The notes beneath the pieces were generated by a model. The model saw only the letters and a program-made list of their open reading frames with translations. It was not told the DNA's origin and made no database searches. DNA of 29,870 nt from JACVRX01 sp035697245 (GTDB lineage Bacteria; Actinomycetota; Actinomycetes; Jiangellales; Jiangellaceae): positions 1 to 29,870 of the forward strand of contig DASSDH010000253.1 in NCBI GenBank assembly GCA_035697245.1. Direction: 5' to 3'. The position numbers and the translations under genes are program-made. Each line of letters opens with the position of its first letter. The first letter of the stretch is position 1. This document shows, piece after piece, positions 1-8,060 of the stretch.

Positions 1-380
1 TCCGGGCCGAGGTGACCCACCAGGTCGTTCTCCTTGGCGCGCGGCACCACGTCGATGACGGGGATCCGGAATCCGACCGCGTCGAATTCCGCGTTCGCGA
101 GCACGATCCGGATCTGCCACTCATGACCACCGTGCCAGGGTCGACCGGCGCCGAACGTTCGCCAGGTTCCGTCCATGCGAAAGTGCGTATGGATAGTGAC
201 ATCGGGCGCGACCCGAACCAGCAGGTGCTTGCCCCGAGACGCGACCTCATCGACCGTTCGCCCGGTCAGATCCGTCGTGGCGTATCGAGGCACCCGGAAG
301 TCGGTCCGCGTCAGCAGCCGGCCCGCAAGCGCCTCCCGCAGCCGCCGGGCGGCCAGAAAGACCGTGTCGCCCTCGGGCAT
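1..380 (-). CDS. nei: Nei/Fpg-family DNA glycosylase (N-terminal part, runs off the left edge)
   Basis: Reading leftward from ATG at 378-380 gives about 126 residues beginning MPEGDTV. This is the invariant start of the Fpg/Nei family, in which the N-terminal Pro2 is the Schiff-base nucleophile and Glu3 the acid/base. A conserved lysine sits at residue 51 (SRGKHLL), followed by HTHFRMDGTWR, the strand-loop typical of mycobacterial-type Nei2. The protein should excise oxidised bases and nick the strand by beta/delta elimination in base-excision repair. The helix-two-turn-helix and zinc finger, normally in the C-terminal half, lie outside the window, so completeness cannot be judged. It is 36 bases downstream of the tetR stop on the same strand, which could mean readthrough transcription, but no functional link is obvious. 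The family call is firm; the Nei2 rather than Fpg assignment rests on the N-terminal pattern only. Confidence 0.9.
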   Translation of the reverse strand, partial: MPEGDTVFLAARRLREALAGRLLTRTDFRVPRYATTDLTGRTVDEVASRGKHLLVRVAPDVTIHTHFRMDGTWRTFGAGRPWHGGHEWQIRIVLANAEFDAVGFRIPVIDVVPRAKENDLVGHLGP

Positions 381-416
381 CAGGCGATGGTGTCAGACTG
401 CACCGAAGCACCAGTG

Positions 417-1160
417 CTACGCCTGCGGCATCGGCAGCCCGGTCGTCGCGGCGATCAGCCGGATGCTCGCGTCGAACAGGGAGTCCCGTGCCTCCGCCGG
501 AAGCCAGTCCAGGTGTCCGTACGCCTCGAGACAGGTGAACCCATGCAGAGCCGCCCAGCAGTGCAGCATGGCCTGGAAGGTCTCCACCGGCAGAACCGGC
601 TCGTCCGGATGCATCACGTCGTGCTCGGCCTGGGCGCATACCCGCAGCGGCTCGGCGACCTCGCGGAGCAGGGGTGGCTGTAACAGCTGTAGTTCGGCCG
701 CATCGAAGAACAGCGATTTCAGCTGCGCCATAGCGCGCTGCGCCGCCTCCGTCGTCGGGCCTTCCTCGGGCGCGGCATAACCGGGCACCGGCATCCCCAA
801 GATCAACGCAAATCGTTGCGGCTCGCGGCGAGCCCAGGCGCGGTAGGCCTGCCCCACCGCATTGAGTCGGCCGGTCGGGTCGTCGAGCGGCACCCGATCC
901 CTGGCCTCCGCCACCGCGTCGCCGAGGTCGTCGTACGCGTCGACGATCATCGCGGTCAACAGTTCGTCGCGGTCGCCGAAGTAGCGGTAGAGCGCCGGCG
1001 CGGTCATCCCCATCTCCCGCGCGATGTCCGAGAACCGTAGGTCGGTCGTCCCCTGGTCATGCATCAACCGCAGGGCGGTCTGCTTGATCTCCTCGATCGT
1101 CGCGGCCCGCGTGCGTTCACGCCTGGTCGGCACGTGCGGCTCGCTCGACACGACGGTCAT
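417..1160 (-). CDS. TetR/AcrR-family transcriptional regulator
   Basis: A 247-residue one-component repressor. The N-terminal DNA-binding domain spans roughly residues 18-66. Its helix-turn-helix is at about 42-62, with the hallmark DIAREMGMTAPALYRYFGDRDEL. The remainder is the ligand-binding domain, with a WHG-type C-terminal character (PQRFALILGMPVPGY). The frame stays open upstream as far as 1466, but that part overlaps the divergent MMPL gene and does not look like protein. The ATG at 1160 gives the usual short basic leader before the HTH. The gene diverges from an MMPL exporter, the classic arrangement for a TetR repressor controlling an adjacent efflux pump. Two similar inverted repeats lie in the shared 151-base spacer. 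The inducing ligand cannot be deduced. Confidence 0.92.
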   Translation of the reverse strand: MTVVSSEPHVPTRRERTRAATIEEIKQTALRLMHDQGTTDLRFSDIAREMGMTAPALYRYFGDRDELLTAMIVDAYDDLGDAVAEARDRVPLDDPTGRLNAVGQAYRAWARREPQRFALILGMPVPGYAAPEEGPTTEAAQRAMAQLKSLFFDAAELQLLQPPLLREVAEPLRVCAQAEHDVMHPDEPVLPVETFQAMLHCWAALHGFTCLEAYGHLDWLPAEARDSLFDASIRLIAATTGLPMPQA

Positions 1161-1187
1161 ACCCGGCCCACCTTCACCCGATGCTCT

Positions 1188-1202
1188 GTTACGCATCGTC
1201 AC
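1188..1202. promoter_or_regulatory. Candidate TetR operator 1 (imperfect inverted repeat)
   Basis: GTTACG-CAT-CGTCAC is a 6-3-6 inverted repeat with one mismatch, extended by a flanking T/A pair at 1187 and 1203. It lies 28 bases upstream of the tetR start codon. It has the same 6-3-6 layout and the same GTTAYG half-site as the repeat at 1243-1257, so both could be read by one dimeric repressor. Binding is inferred, not shown. Confidence 0.5.
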
Positions 1203-1216
1203 AGACGTAATAGGTC

Positions 1217-1222
1217 TTGACA
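1217..1222 (+). promoter_or_regulatory. Candidate -35 hexamer of the MMPL promoter
   Basis: A perfect TTGACA lies in the tetR/MMPL spacer, 90 bases upstream of the MMPL start. No strong -10 lies at the ideal distance. The T/A-richer stretch at 1240-1250 is the only candidate and overlaps the second inverted repeat. A repressor bound there would block promoter access. Confidence 0.4.
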
Positions 1223-1242
1223 AGTTCTGCTGCTTAGTGTTC

Positions 1243-1257
1243 GTTATGAAGCATAAC
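1243..1257. promoter_or_regulatory. Candidate TetR operator 2 (perfect inverted repeat)
   Basis: GTTATG-AAG-CATAAC is a perfect 6-3-6 inverted repeat between tetR and the MMPL gene. It matches the half-site and spacing of the repeat at 1188-1202. Its position just downstream of TTGACA, over the expected -10/start region, suits repression of the exporter. Confidence 0.55.
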
Positions 1258-1311
1258 AGAGCCAAGGACGCTTCACCGCCGTCACGAACCATTGCGCACA
1301 AAGGGGTCTCG

Positions 1312-3606
1312 ATGACCAACGACACGATGATCCGACCGGACCGGTCCGGCTCGCAGCCAGAACGTGCTCCAGTCCGCCCCGGTCCGCTCGGCCGACTGGC
1401 CGCCGTCGCCTTCCGTCGCCGCGGCCGGGTCGTCCTGGCGTGGGTGGCGGGACTGGCCCTGGCCACGACTCTGTCGGCCGCATTCGCCGATGACTTTGCC
1501 GCCGATTACGCCGCGCCGGGGTCGGATTCGGCCCGGGCCCAGGCATTGCTGGTCGACCGGTTTCCGAGTCAGTCCGGCGACACAGTCGACGTCGTGGTTC
1601 GCGCTGAAGCGGGCGCGGCCGACCCCACGGTGCGAGCAACGGTAGCGGGCCTGCTCGGGACTCTCGCGGATCAGCCGCATGTCGCAACTGTGGAGGATCC
1701 ATACGCCGCGCCGGGCGCGATCTCGGCCGACGGCCGGACCCTGCTCTCCCACATCCGCCTTGACGTGACCAACCCGGTCGACATGCCGATTGCCGACACC
1801 GAGCGCCTCATCGAGACCGCAGCCAAGGCGGAACAGCCGGGACTCGAAGTGGCTCTGGGCGGACAGAGCATCCAGCTTGCCGAACAAGGCGAGATCGGCT
1901 CAGAAGGGATCGGTCTGGCCGCGGCCGCAATCATCCTGCTGCTGACGTTCGGCTCTGTGGTCGCGGCCGGGCTCCCGCTCGTCGTCGCTGTCGCCGGCCT
2001 CGCCATCAGCGGCGCGTTGATCGGGCTGGTGGCGGCCGTCGTCGACGTTCCTGACTGGTCCACCTCGCTCGCCGCGATGATGGGAATCGGCATCGGCATC
2101 GACTACGTGCTGCTGATGGTCACCAGGTTCCGGGAGTGGCGCGCGGCCGGCCTCGACACCGAGTCCGCCACCGTTGCGACGCTGGACACGGCCGGCCGTT
2201 CCGTCCTCGTCGCCGGGAGCACAGTCGTGGTAAGCATGCTGGGTCTGTTCGCGATGGGCCTGTCGTTCATGCGCGGGGCGGCACTCGCGACCATCGTCGG
2301 AGTGCTCGTCGTCATGGTGGCGGCGGTCACGCTGTTCCCCGCGCTGCTCGGCTATTTCGGGCGGTGGATAGACCGGCTGCGACTTCCGCTCGGGCGGAGC
2401 CGGCCGGTACAGATCGCGGCGGGCGGCCACGTGGTCCCAAGCCGCGGTTGGGTTCGATGGAGCCGGCTGGTCGACGGGCACAGCGTGATTGCGGCAGTGG
2501 CCGGCGTCGCCCTGCTGCTCGCACTCGCCGCGCCGTTCCTGGGTGTCCGGTTCGGCTTTCCCGACGCCGGCAACGACGCCGAGGGCAGGTCAACCCGGCA
2601 GGCCTACGACTTGGTCAGCGCCGGCTTCGGGGCGGGTGCGAATGGACCGCTCGTGCTGGTCGCCGACGTGACCGGTAGCGACCCCGACTCGCTGGATGCC
2701 CTGACCGACGACCTGGCAGCCACTGATGGCGTCTCGGCAATGACACCGGTGCAGCTGAATCCCGCAGGCGACACGGCCCTGCTGACGGTCGTTCCGAGCA
2801 CCGGTCCGCAGGATCAGGCGACCGAGAACCTGGTGCGTACCCTGCGCGACGACGTCGTGCCGACTGCGACCGAGGACGCCGATGTCACTGTCCATGTCGG
2901 CGGCGTCACCGCGACGGCTATCGACAGCACGGCCAACGTCGCACAGCGGCTGCCGCTGCTCATCGGCGGCGTCGTGGCGCTGTCGATGCTGTTGCTTCTC
3001 GTGTCGTTCCGGAGCATTGCGATCCCCGTCACCGCAGCGTTCATGAACCTGCTCTCCGTCGCGGCTGCGTACGGCGTCGTCGCGCTCGTCCTCGAGGGCG
3101 GATGGGCTGGCCAGCTGATCGGCATCGACACAGCGACGCCGATGCCCGCGTTCATCCCCGTACTCATGTTCGCGGTGCTGTTCGGTCTTTCGATGGACTA
3201 CGAAGTGTTCCTGGTCAGCCGCATGCGGGAGTCTTGGCTGCGGACCCGGGACAACAGCCAGGCGATCGTCGACGGGCTGGCCGGGACCGGCCGAGTGGTG
3301 ACCGCAGCAGCAGCCATCATGGTCGCTGTATTCGCCGCCTTCATCCCCAGTCCAGAGGTCTTCCTCAAGGTCATCGGCGTGGGCATGGCGGCCGCCATCC
3401 TGGTCGACGCAACCGTGGTCCGGATGCTACTTGTCCCCGCGATCATGCACCTGACAGGCAGCGCGAACTGGCAGCTGCCCCAGTGGTTGGACCGGCGGCT
3501 ACCGCAGCTGCACGTCGAGGGCCGACCAGAGGTGTTCCTGGCGCTGCTCGATCCCGACCAGCGCGGAGGAAAGCGGTCCGAGCCGGCCACTGCCGCGAGT
3601 GGCTAG
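1312..3606 (+). CDS. MMPL-family (RND-type) membrane exporter
   Basis: A 764-residue, two-fold repeated RND-superfamily transporter of the actinobacterial MMPL type. TM1 is at about residues 39-59, followed by a periplasmic loop. A bundle of about five helices (roughly 200-345) carries the intramembrane Asp264-Tyr265 (GIGIDY). The second half has a helix near 395, another exoplasmic loop, and a bundle at about 550-715 with Asp629-Tyr630 (GLSMDY). These DY pairs are the proton-relay residues of MmpL3-type pumps, so proton-driven export of a lipid or hydrophobic compound is likely. The ATG at 1312 follows AAGGGG at 1301-1306. The frame is open further upstream, but that region overlaps tetR and the operators. 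The short C-terminal tail ends in a TAG shared with the opposing GNAT gene. Substrate unknown; control by the adjacent TetR is likely. Confidence 0.93.
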   Translation: MTNDTMIRPDRSGSQPERAPVRPGPLGRLAAVAFRRRGRVVLAWVAGLALATTLSAAFADDFAADYAAPGSDSARAQALLVDRFPSQSGDTVDVVVRAEAGAADPTVRATVAGLLGTLADQPHVATVEDPYAAPGAISADGRTLLSHIRLDVTNPVDMPIADTERLIETAAKAEQPGLEVALGGQSIQLAEQGEIGSEGIGLAAAAIILLLTFGSVVAAGLPLVVAVAGLAISGALIGLVAAVVDVPDWSTSLAAMMGIGIGIDYVLLMVTRFREWRAAGLDTESATVATLDTAGRSVLVAGSTVVVSMLGLFAMGLSFMRGAALATIVGVLVVMVAAVTLFPALLGYFGRWIDRLRLPLGRSRPVQIAAGGHVVPSRGWVRWSRLVDGHSVIAAVAGVALLLALAAPFLGVRFGFPDAGNDAEGRSTRQAYDLVSAGFGAGANGPLVLVADVTGSDPDSLDALTDDLAATDGVSAMTPVQLNPAGDTALLTVVPSTGPQDQATENLVRTLRDDVVPTATEDADVTVHVGGVTATAIDSTANVAQRLPLLIGGVVALSMLLLLVSFRSIAIPVTAAFMNLLSVAAAYGVVALVLEGGWAGQLIGIDTATPMPAFIPVLMFAVLFGLSMDYEVFLVSRMRESWLRTRDNSQAIVDGLAGTGRVVTAAAAIMVAVFAAFIPSPEVFLKVIGVGMAAAILVDATVVRMLLVPAIMHLTGSANWQLPQWLDRRLPQLHVEGRPEVFLALLDPDQRGGKRSEPATAASG

Positions 3607-4544
3607 GGCAGCTCCAAACCTCTAATCGTCCTGGTCAGCTCACGGAAGCCGATCCGTTCCAGGAACGCCACGTACGCGGTGTCGTCCGGGCTGGCGTAGC
3701 CGAGCAGGCGGTCGATACCGGCCAGTTCGAGCCACCCGGCCGCTTCTGCAACGAGCCAGCTTCCGACGCCCTGCCGTCGATGCGCCTCGACGACCTGCAG
3801 GTTCCCGATCTCGGCCCACGATGCGATGCCGGCGGCCCGGTTCGCTTCGCCCAGGTTGGTGTCCACCTCGATGAAGCCCAGCACCGTGTCCTCCGCGAGG
3901 ACCCAGATCCGGGTGCCGTTGACACCTAACGTCCGGCGGATGTTCAGACCGAGCAGTGACGGCCGCCAGCGGGGTACGTTGTGGACGGCGGTCACGAACA
4001 CGACCTCCGTCCGGCCGTCGTGTTTGAAGCCCGCGCGCTCGTATGTGTCGCGGACGTGTGGCCACTGCTCGGGCACGCCGTACACGGCCGGCACGGGAAG
4101 CGTCCCATCCGCGTACCGGCGGCGGACCCCCCATTTGTCGAACTGGGTGAGGCAGGCCTGCGTGAGCTGGTCCCCGACCTTCGCCGTGTCCGGCCATCGC
4201 GGTACCGGCGGCCAGCACAGCAACCAGCGAATTTCGCCTGCGTCCCGATAGCCCTCTGCGACACGGTCGTCTGCGCCGTAGCGCAGCAGATGCGCTGCCG
4301 CGACGATCCGTTGCCGTTGTTCCGCGACGAGCGTCACCCGCTCGACCACCCCCGGGTCGACGATGTGCTCTCCCGGGTCACGGCCGAGACTGCTCATCAC
4401 CGCGGCCACGGACAGCGAAACACCCGGGATCACCGCCGCGACGTGGGCATTCACCAGTGCGGTGACCTGCTGCCGGTCGCTACGGCGGAAGGACCGCACG
4501 TCGACCTCGCCCCCCGGATCGGTGCCCATCGGGCTATCTTGCAC
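3603..4544 (-). CDS. GNAT-family N-acetyltransferase
   Basis: A 313-residue protein with a C-terminal GNAT fold. The acetyl-CoA pyrophosphate-binding loop is RRQGVG at residues 256-261, preceded by the strand EIGNLQVVEAH and followed by a long helix and the closing YVAFLERIGF element. The N-terminal 150 residues resemble a degenerate second GNAT-like unit (RSFRRSDRQQVTALVNAH near the start, then a later YERAGF), so this is probably a tandem-GNAT protein. The acceptor substrate is unknown. The start could be the ATG at 4544 or the ATG five codons inside it. The gene converges on the MMPL gene, sharing the palindromic CTAG at 3603-3606 as both stop codons. It diverges from the LuxR-type regulator with a 112-base spacer. 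Confidence 0.85.
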   Translation of the reverse strand: MQDSPMGTDPGGEVDVRSFRRSDRQQVTALVNAHVAAVIPGVSLSVAAVMSSLGRDPGEHIVDPGVVERVTLVAEQRQRIVAAAHLLRYGADDRVAEGYRDAGEIRWLLCWPPVPRWPDTAKVGDQLTQACLTQFDKWGVRRRYADGTLPVPAVYGVPEQWPHVRDTYERAGFKHDGRTEVVFVTAVHNVPRWRPSLLGLNIRRTLGVNGTRIWVLAEDTVLGFIEVDTNLGEANRAAGIASWAEIGNLQVVEAHRRQGVGSWLVAEAAGWLELAGIDRLLGYASPDDTAYVAFLERIGFRELTRTIRGLELP

Positions 4545-4656
4545 CCGCCGACGCAGTTTGCGCGCGGCAGATGCGCGTGCAGATGCCTAAGCCGGGCCGC
4601 CTGTCAGTCATATGGTGCCCGTCGCGGCGGCTGCGGTGGTGCGGTAGTAAGGGAAC

Positions 4657-6294
4657 GTGGGGATCAGCGATGCGCTCGAACGGGGCAGGGACGCCTACAC
4701 GAGACAAGCCTGGTCGGAGGCGTTCGACCAACTGTCCGCAGCTGACGACGACTCTGCGCTGGATCCGGACGATCTCGAGCGACTCGGCCTGGCAGCCGCC
4801 CTCATCGGCGATGACGACGTCACGACCGCCGTCGGCGTCCGGACGTACGACGCATTCGTCGGAAGCGGGGAGCTGACTCGCGCGGCCCGATGCGCGTTCT
4901 GGCTGGGCATGAGACTGCTCGAGCGTGGGGAAATGGCACAAGGTGGCGGCTGGCTCGCCAGGGCTCAGCGGCTGGTCGAAGAAGTCGGCCCGGACTGCGT
5001 CGAACGGGGCTTCCTGCTCGCACCCGCCGGGATCCAAAGCCTGACCCAGGGCGACGGTGCCACGGCGGCCGCTTTGTTCGAACAGGCAGCGCAGATCGCG
5101 GACAGATATCGCGAGCCGGACCTGATGGCGCTGAGCCGGCTCGGCAAGGGCCAGGCTCTGCTCCAGCTCGGCCGGATCACTGAGGGAGTGTCCCTGCTCG
5201 ACGAGGCCATGCTCGCCGTCACCGCCGGTGGCGTCTCGCCGGTCCCCACCGGGATCGTGTACTGCGGAGTGATCAGCGAATGCATGAGGATCTTCGATCT
5301 TCGCAGAGCGCAGGAGTGGACGTCGGCGCTGAGCCGTTGGTGCGAGGCACAGCCCGACCTGGTGCCGTTCCGCGGGCAGTGTCTGCTGCATCGGGCCGAG
5401 ATCATGCAGTTGCACGGCGCCTGGTCGGATGCCATGGCCGCGGCGAAGCGGGTGCGCATCCTGCCGAGCAGACAGGGGGATCAGTGGTTGGTCGGCTGGG
5501 CGTGGTACCAACAAGCCGAGGTGCACCGGCTCCGCGGAGAGCTCGCCGAGGCCGAGACGGCGTATCAAAAGGCCAACCAGTCGGGACATGAGCCGCAGCC
5601 CGGTCTGGCCTTACTCCGGCTGGCGCAGGGGAAGCTCGATGCTGCCATCGCAGCGATCCGCCGGGTTCTGGCCGAAGTACCTGGGCAGTCACGACGGCTG
5701 AGGTTGCTCTCGGCGGATGTCGAGATCTCGCTTGCCGCAGCCGACGTCAAAGCCGCGCGGGCCGCAGCCGATGAGCTCGAGGAATTCGCCGCTGGCAGGG
5801 ACGCGCCGGTGCTCGATGCGATGTCAGCTCACGCCACCGGATCGGTCCTGCTCGCCGACGGCGACGCCAGGGGGGCGCTGGCGTCCCTGCGCCGGGCCTG
5901 GAAGAGCTGGCAAGAGGTCGAAGCGCCCTACGAAGGGGCGAAGGCCAGGGCCCTGATGGGCCGGGCATGTCGGCAGCTCGGCGACGAGGACGGCGCCCAG
6001 CTGGAGCTGGACGCTGCACGGTGGGTTTTCCAGCAGCTGGACGCCGGACCGGACCTGGCCGGGGTGGAAGCACTGCTCCGTCCCACGATCGACGCCGCGC
6101 CGGGTGGACTCACGACGCGTGAGCTGCAAGTGCTCCGCCTCGTCGCTACCGGCATGACCAACCGCGCCATTGCCGCTGACCTGTTCCTCAGCGAGAAGAC
6201 GGTGGCCCGTCACGTCAGCAACATCTTCACCAAGTTGGGCCTGACCAGCCGGGCCGCCGCGACGGCGTACGCATACGAGCACGACGTGGTCTAG
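4657..6294 (+). CDS. LuxR-family transcriptional regulator with TPR-like sensor region
   Basis: A 545-residue protein. The first 470 residues are helical and alanine-rich with repeated TPR-like helix pairs (for example ALFEQAAQIADRYREPD and AEAETAYQKANQSG). The last 60 residues (about 483-545) are a LuxR/GerE HTH: LTTRELQVLRLVATGMTNRAIAADLFLSEKTVARHVSNIF with the typical KLGLTSRAAA end. It lacks the Walker motifs of full-length LAL/MalT ATPases, so it is a shortened regulator, probably responding through protein contacts. The GTG at 4657 has a GGGA only a few bases upstream, so the start is less certain than the frame. Homologues are common next to flavin enzymes in actinomycetes. Regulation of the following SemiSWEET/monooxygenase genes is possible but not shown. 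Confidence 0.88.
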   Translation: MGISDALERGRDAYTRQAWSEAFDQLSAADDDSALDPDDLERLGLAAALIGDDDVTTAVGVRTYDAFVGSGELTRAARCAFWLGMRLLERGEMAQGGGWLARAQRLVEEVGPDCVERGFLLAPAGIQSLTQGDGATAAALFEQAAQIADRYREPDLMALSRLGKGQALLQLGRITEGVSLLDEAMLAVTAGGVSPVPTGIVYCGVISECMRIFDLRRAQEWTSALSRWCEAQPDLVPFRGQCLLHRAEIMQLHGAWSDAMAAAKRVRILPSRQGDQWLVGWAWYQQAEVHRLRGELAEAETAYQKANQSGHEPQPGLALLRLAQGKLDAAIAAIRRVLAEVPGQSRRLRLLSADVEISLAAADVKAARAAADELEEFAAGRDAPVLDAMSAHATGSVLLADGDARGALASLRRAWKSWQEVEAPYEGAKARALMGRACRQLGDEDGAQLELDAARWVFQQLDAGPDLAGVEALLRPTIDAAPGGLTTRELQVLRLVATGMTNRAIAADLFLSEKTVARHVSNIFTKLGLTSRAAATAYAYEHDVV

Positions 6295-6423
6295 ACCCGC
6301 TGGCTACATCGAACCACCCATCGGTTCTGCGCCGAGATATGGGTAACAGTCCCGATGTTCTGCGGCCGCGCGGCTTCTAGCGTCGTCGAAAGAGACCAAC
6401 GTCATACGACAGGGGAGGCCGCC

Positions 6424-6777
6424 ATGGACATCGGCTTCCCTGTACTGGCCGGAACCATGTCGACGCTGATCTTCGCGTCCAGTTTGCTGCCGATGCTGGT
6501 CAAGGCCGCTCGCACCAAAGACCTGCGCTCGTACAGTCTCGGCAACATTGTCTTGAGCAACGTGGGCAACGTCATCCACTCCATCTATGTCTTCCACCTG
6601 CCGGCCGGACCGATCTGGGCATTGCACACGTTCTATCTGGTCGCAACGGCTCTCATGCTCGTTTGGTACCTGCGCTACGAGCTGGCCAACCGGCGCGTCT
6701 ACAAAGAATTACTCACATCGCCGGACGAACAAGAGTTGGTTCGTTCTCCCGAAGTGCTCCTTCCGGTCGCTTCCTAG
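6424..6777 (+). CDS. SemiSWEET/PQ-loop-like small membrane protein
   Basis: A 117-residue protein with three hydrophobic helices at about 7-27, 41-60 and 64-84, followed by a charged tail. The conserved proline after helix 1 (LLPMLVKAARTKDLRSYS) followed by a T-K-DxxSxS turn is the signature of the SemiSWEET/PQ-loop fold, half of a SWEET sugar carrier that works as a dimer. The first helix carries P-M instead of P-Q. The tail beyond residue 85 is longer than in minimal SemiSWEETs (about 85-95 residues). The ATG at 6424 is preceded by AGGGGAGG. It lies 35 bases upstream of the monooxygenase on the same strand and is probably co-transcribed with it. Transport substrate unknown; a small-molecule role is inferred from the fold only. 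Confidence 0.75.
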   Translation: MDIGFPVLAGTMSTLIFASSLLPMLVKAARTKDLRSYSLGNIVLSNVGNVIHSIYVFHLPAGPIWALHTFYLVATALMLVWYLRYELANRRVYKELLTSPDEQELVRSPEVLLPVAS

Positions 6778-6812
6778 CGTCGAGTCATCAACCGACGACC
6801 TAGGAGTGGACG

Positions 6813-7958
6813 ATGAACGGGAACGGTGCAGCGGCCGAGCGTGTCGAGACGGTGATCATCGGTGGAGGTCAAGCCGGACTCGCGACCGGCTTCCACCTGC
6901 GCAGGCGAGGACGCCCGTTCGTGATCCTGGACGCGAACCAGCGGATCGGCGACGCCTGGCGACAGCGCTGGGACTCGCTTCGCCTGTTCACCCCGGCTCG
7001 TTACAACGGACTGCCGGGCTGGCGATTTCCGGCTCCCCCGCTGTCATTCCCCACAAAGGACGAGGTGGCCGACTATCTCGACGCCTACGCGGCGCGGTTC
7101 GACCTGCCGGTTCGGACCGGCGTCGATGTTGACGGCGTCCACCGTGACGGGGACCGCTTAGTCGTCACGTCCGCCGCTGACCGGTTCGAGGCCGACAACG
7201 TTGTTGTCGCCTCGGGTGCCCACCACTGTCCCCGCATTCCAGACTTCGCTGCCGAACTCAACCCGTCCATCGTGCAACTGCACTCGAGCGAGTACCGCAG
7301 CCCGAGGCAGCTGCGGTATGGCCCCACCCTCGTGGTCGGCGCGGGCAACTCCGGAGCCGAGATCGCCCTCGAGGTTTCGCGGACGCACCCGACGTCGCTA
7401 TCAGGACGGAGCGTCGGACAACTTCCGGTCAAACACGGGACCAACACGGCCCGCTTTGTCCTGCCCCTTGTGCGGTTCGCCGGGAACCACGTGCTGACCC
7501 TTGCATCTCCGATCGGTCGCAAGGCCATGCCGCGGTTCTTGGCCAATGGCGCGCCGCTCGTCCGCACCAAGCGCAAGGACCTGGCCGCGGCAGGCGTCGA
7601 ATTCCTTCCCAGGATGACCCAGGTGCGGAATGGTTTCCCGGCCTTCGAAGACGGTCGTGTCCTGGAGGTGGCCAACGTCATCTGGTGCACGGGGTTCGCC
7701 CCCGGGCTCGGCTGGATTGACCTCGACATCTTCGGCGATGACGGACGTCCGGTGCATCGACGGGGCGTCGTTCCCGGGGCGCCCGGTCTGTTCTTCGTGG
7801 GCCTGCAGTTCCAGTACGCGGCGACGTCGGACGTTTTGCCCGGCGTCGGGCGCGACGCCGATTACATTGCCGACCAGATCGCTACCCGCGTCGTGACGCG
7901 TGAGGTAGGAGCGGAACCAGTGCTTGGACGCGACGTAACCCCACCTGTCGGTCGATGA
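6813..7958 (+). CDS. CzcO-like FAD/NADPH-dependent monooxygenase
   Basis: A 381-residue cytosolic flavoprotein. The FAD Rossmann motif GGGQAG is at residues 17-22. A second nucleotide-binding motif, GAGNSG (176-181), is the NADPH site, and CTGF (292-295) is the late FAD-contact motif seen in class B flavin monooxygenases and their CzcO/YhhS relatives. The motif WRQRWDSLRLFTPARYNGLPG (about 49-69) is characteristic of this subgroup. The canonical FMO fingerprint FxGxxxHxxxY is not recognisable; the equivalent region reads QLHSSEYRSP. The reaction is probably NADPH-dependent oxygenation or a related redox step on an unknown substrate. The name CzcO is historical and does not imply metal resistance. 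The ATG at 6813 follows AGGAG. Confidence 0.9.
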   Translation: MNGNGAAAERVETVIIGGGQAGLATGFHLRRRGRPFVILDANQRIGDAWRQRWDSLRLFTPARYNGLPGWRFPAPPLSFPTKDEVADYLDAYAARFDLPVRTGVDVDGVHRDGDRLVVTSAADRFEADNVVVASGAHHCPRIPDFAAELNPSIVQLHSSEYRSPRQLRYGPTLVVGAGNSGAEIALEVSRTHPTSLSGRSVGQLPVKHGTNTARFVLPLVRFAGNHVLTLASPIGRKAMPRFLANGAPLVRTKRKDLAAAGVEFLPRMTQVRNGFPAFEDGRVLEVANVIWCTGFAPGLGWIDLDIFGDDGRPVHRRGVVPGAPGLFFVGLQFQYAATSDVLPGVGRDADYIADQIATRVVTREVGAEPVLGRDVTPPVGR

Positions 7959-8060
7959 GTTCACCCGGCGCGGGTGATGGCGCGGTTCGCATACAGCGGC
8001 ACAATCATGGGACGGCGCAACGCGTAAGGGCGTGTGCGCACCGAAGTGAAGGGGACAGAT

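Noticed and set aside
41..683. Plus-strand open frames across the Nei and TetR genes
   Set aside because: They are shadows of the minus-strand genes, with arginine/proline-rich low-complexity translations.
1161..1466. 102-codon N-terminal extension of TetR
   Set aside because: It crosses the divergent promoter region and the MMPL start, and lacks TetR-like character before the ATG at 1160.
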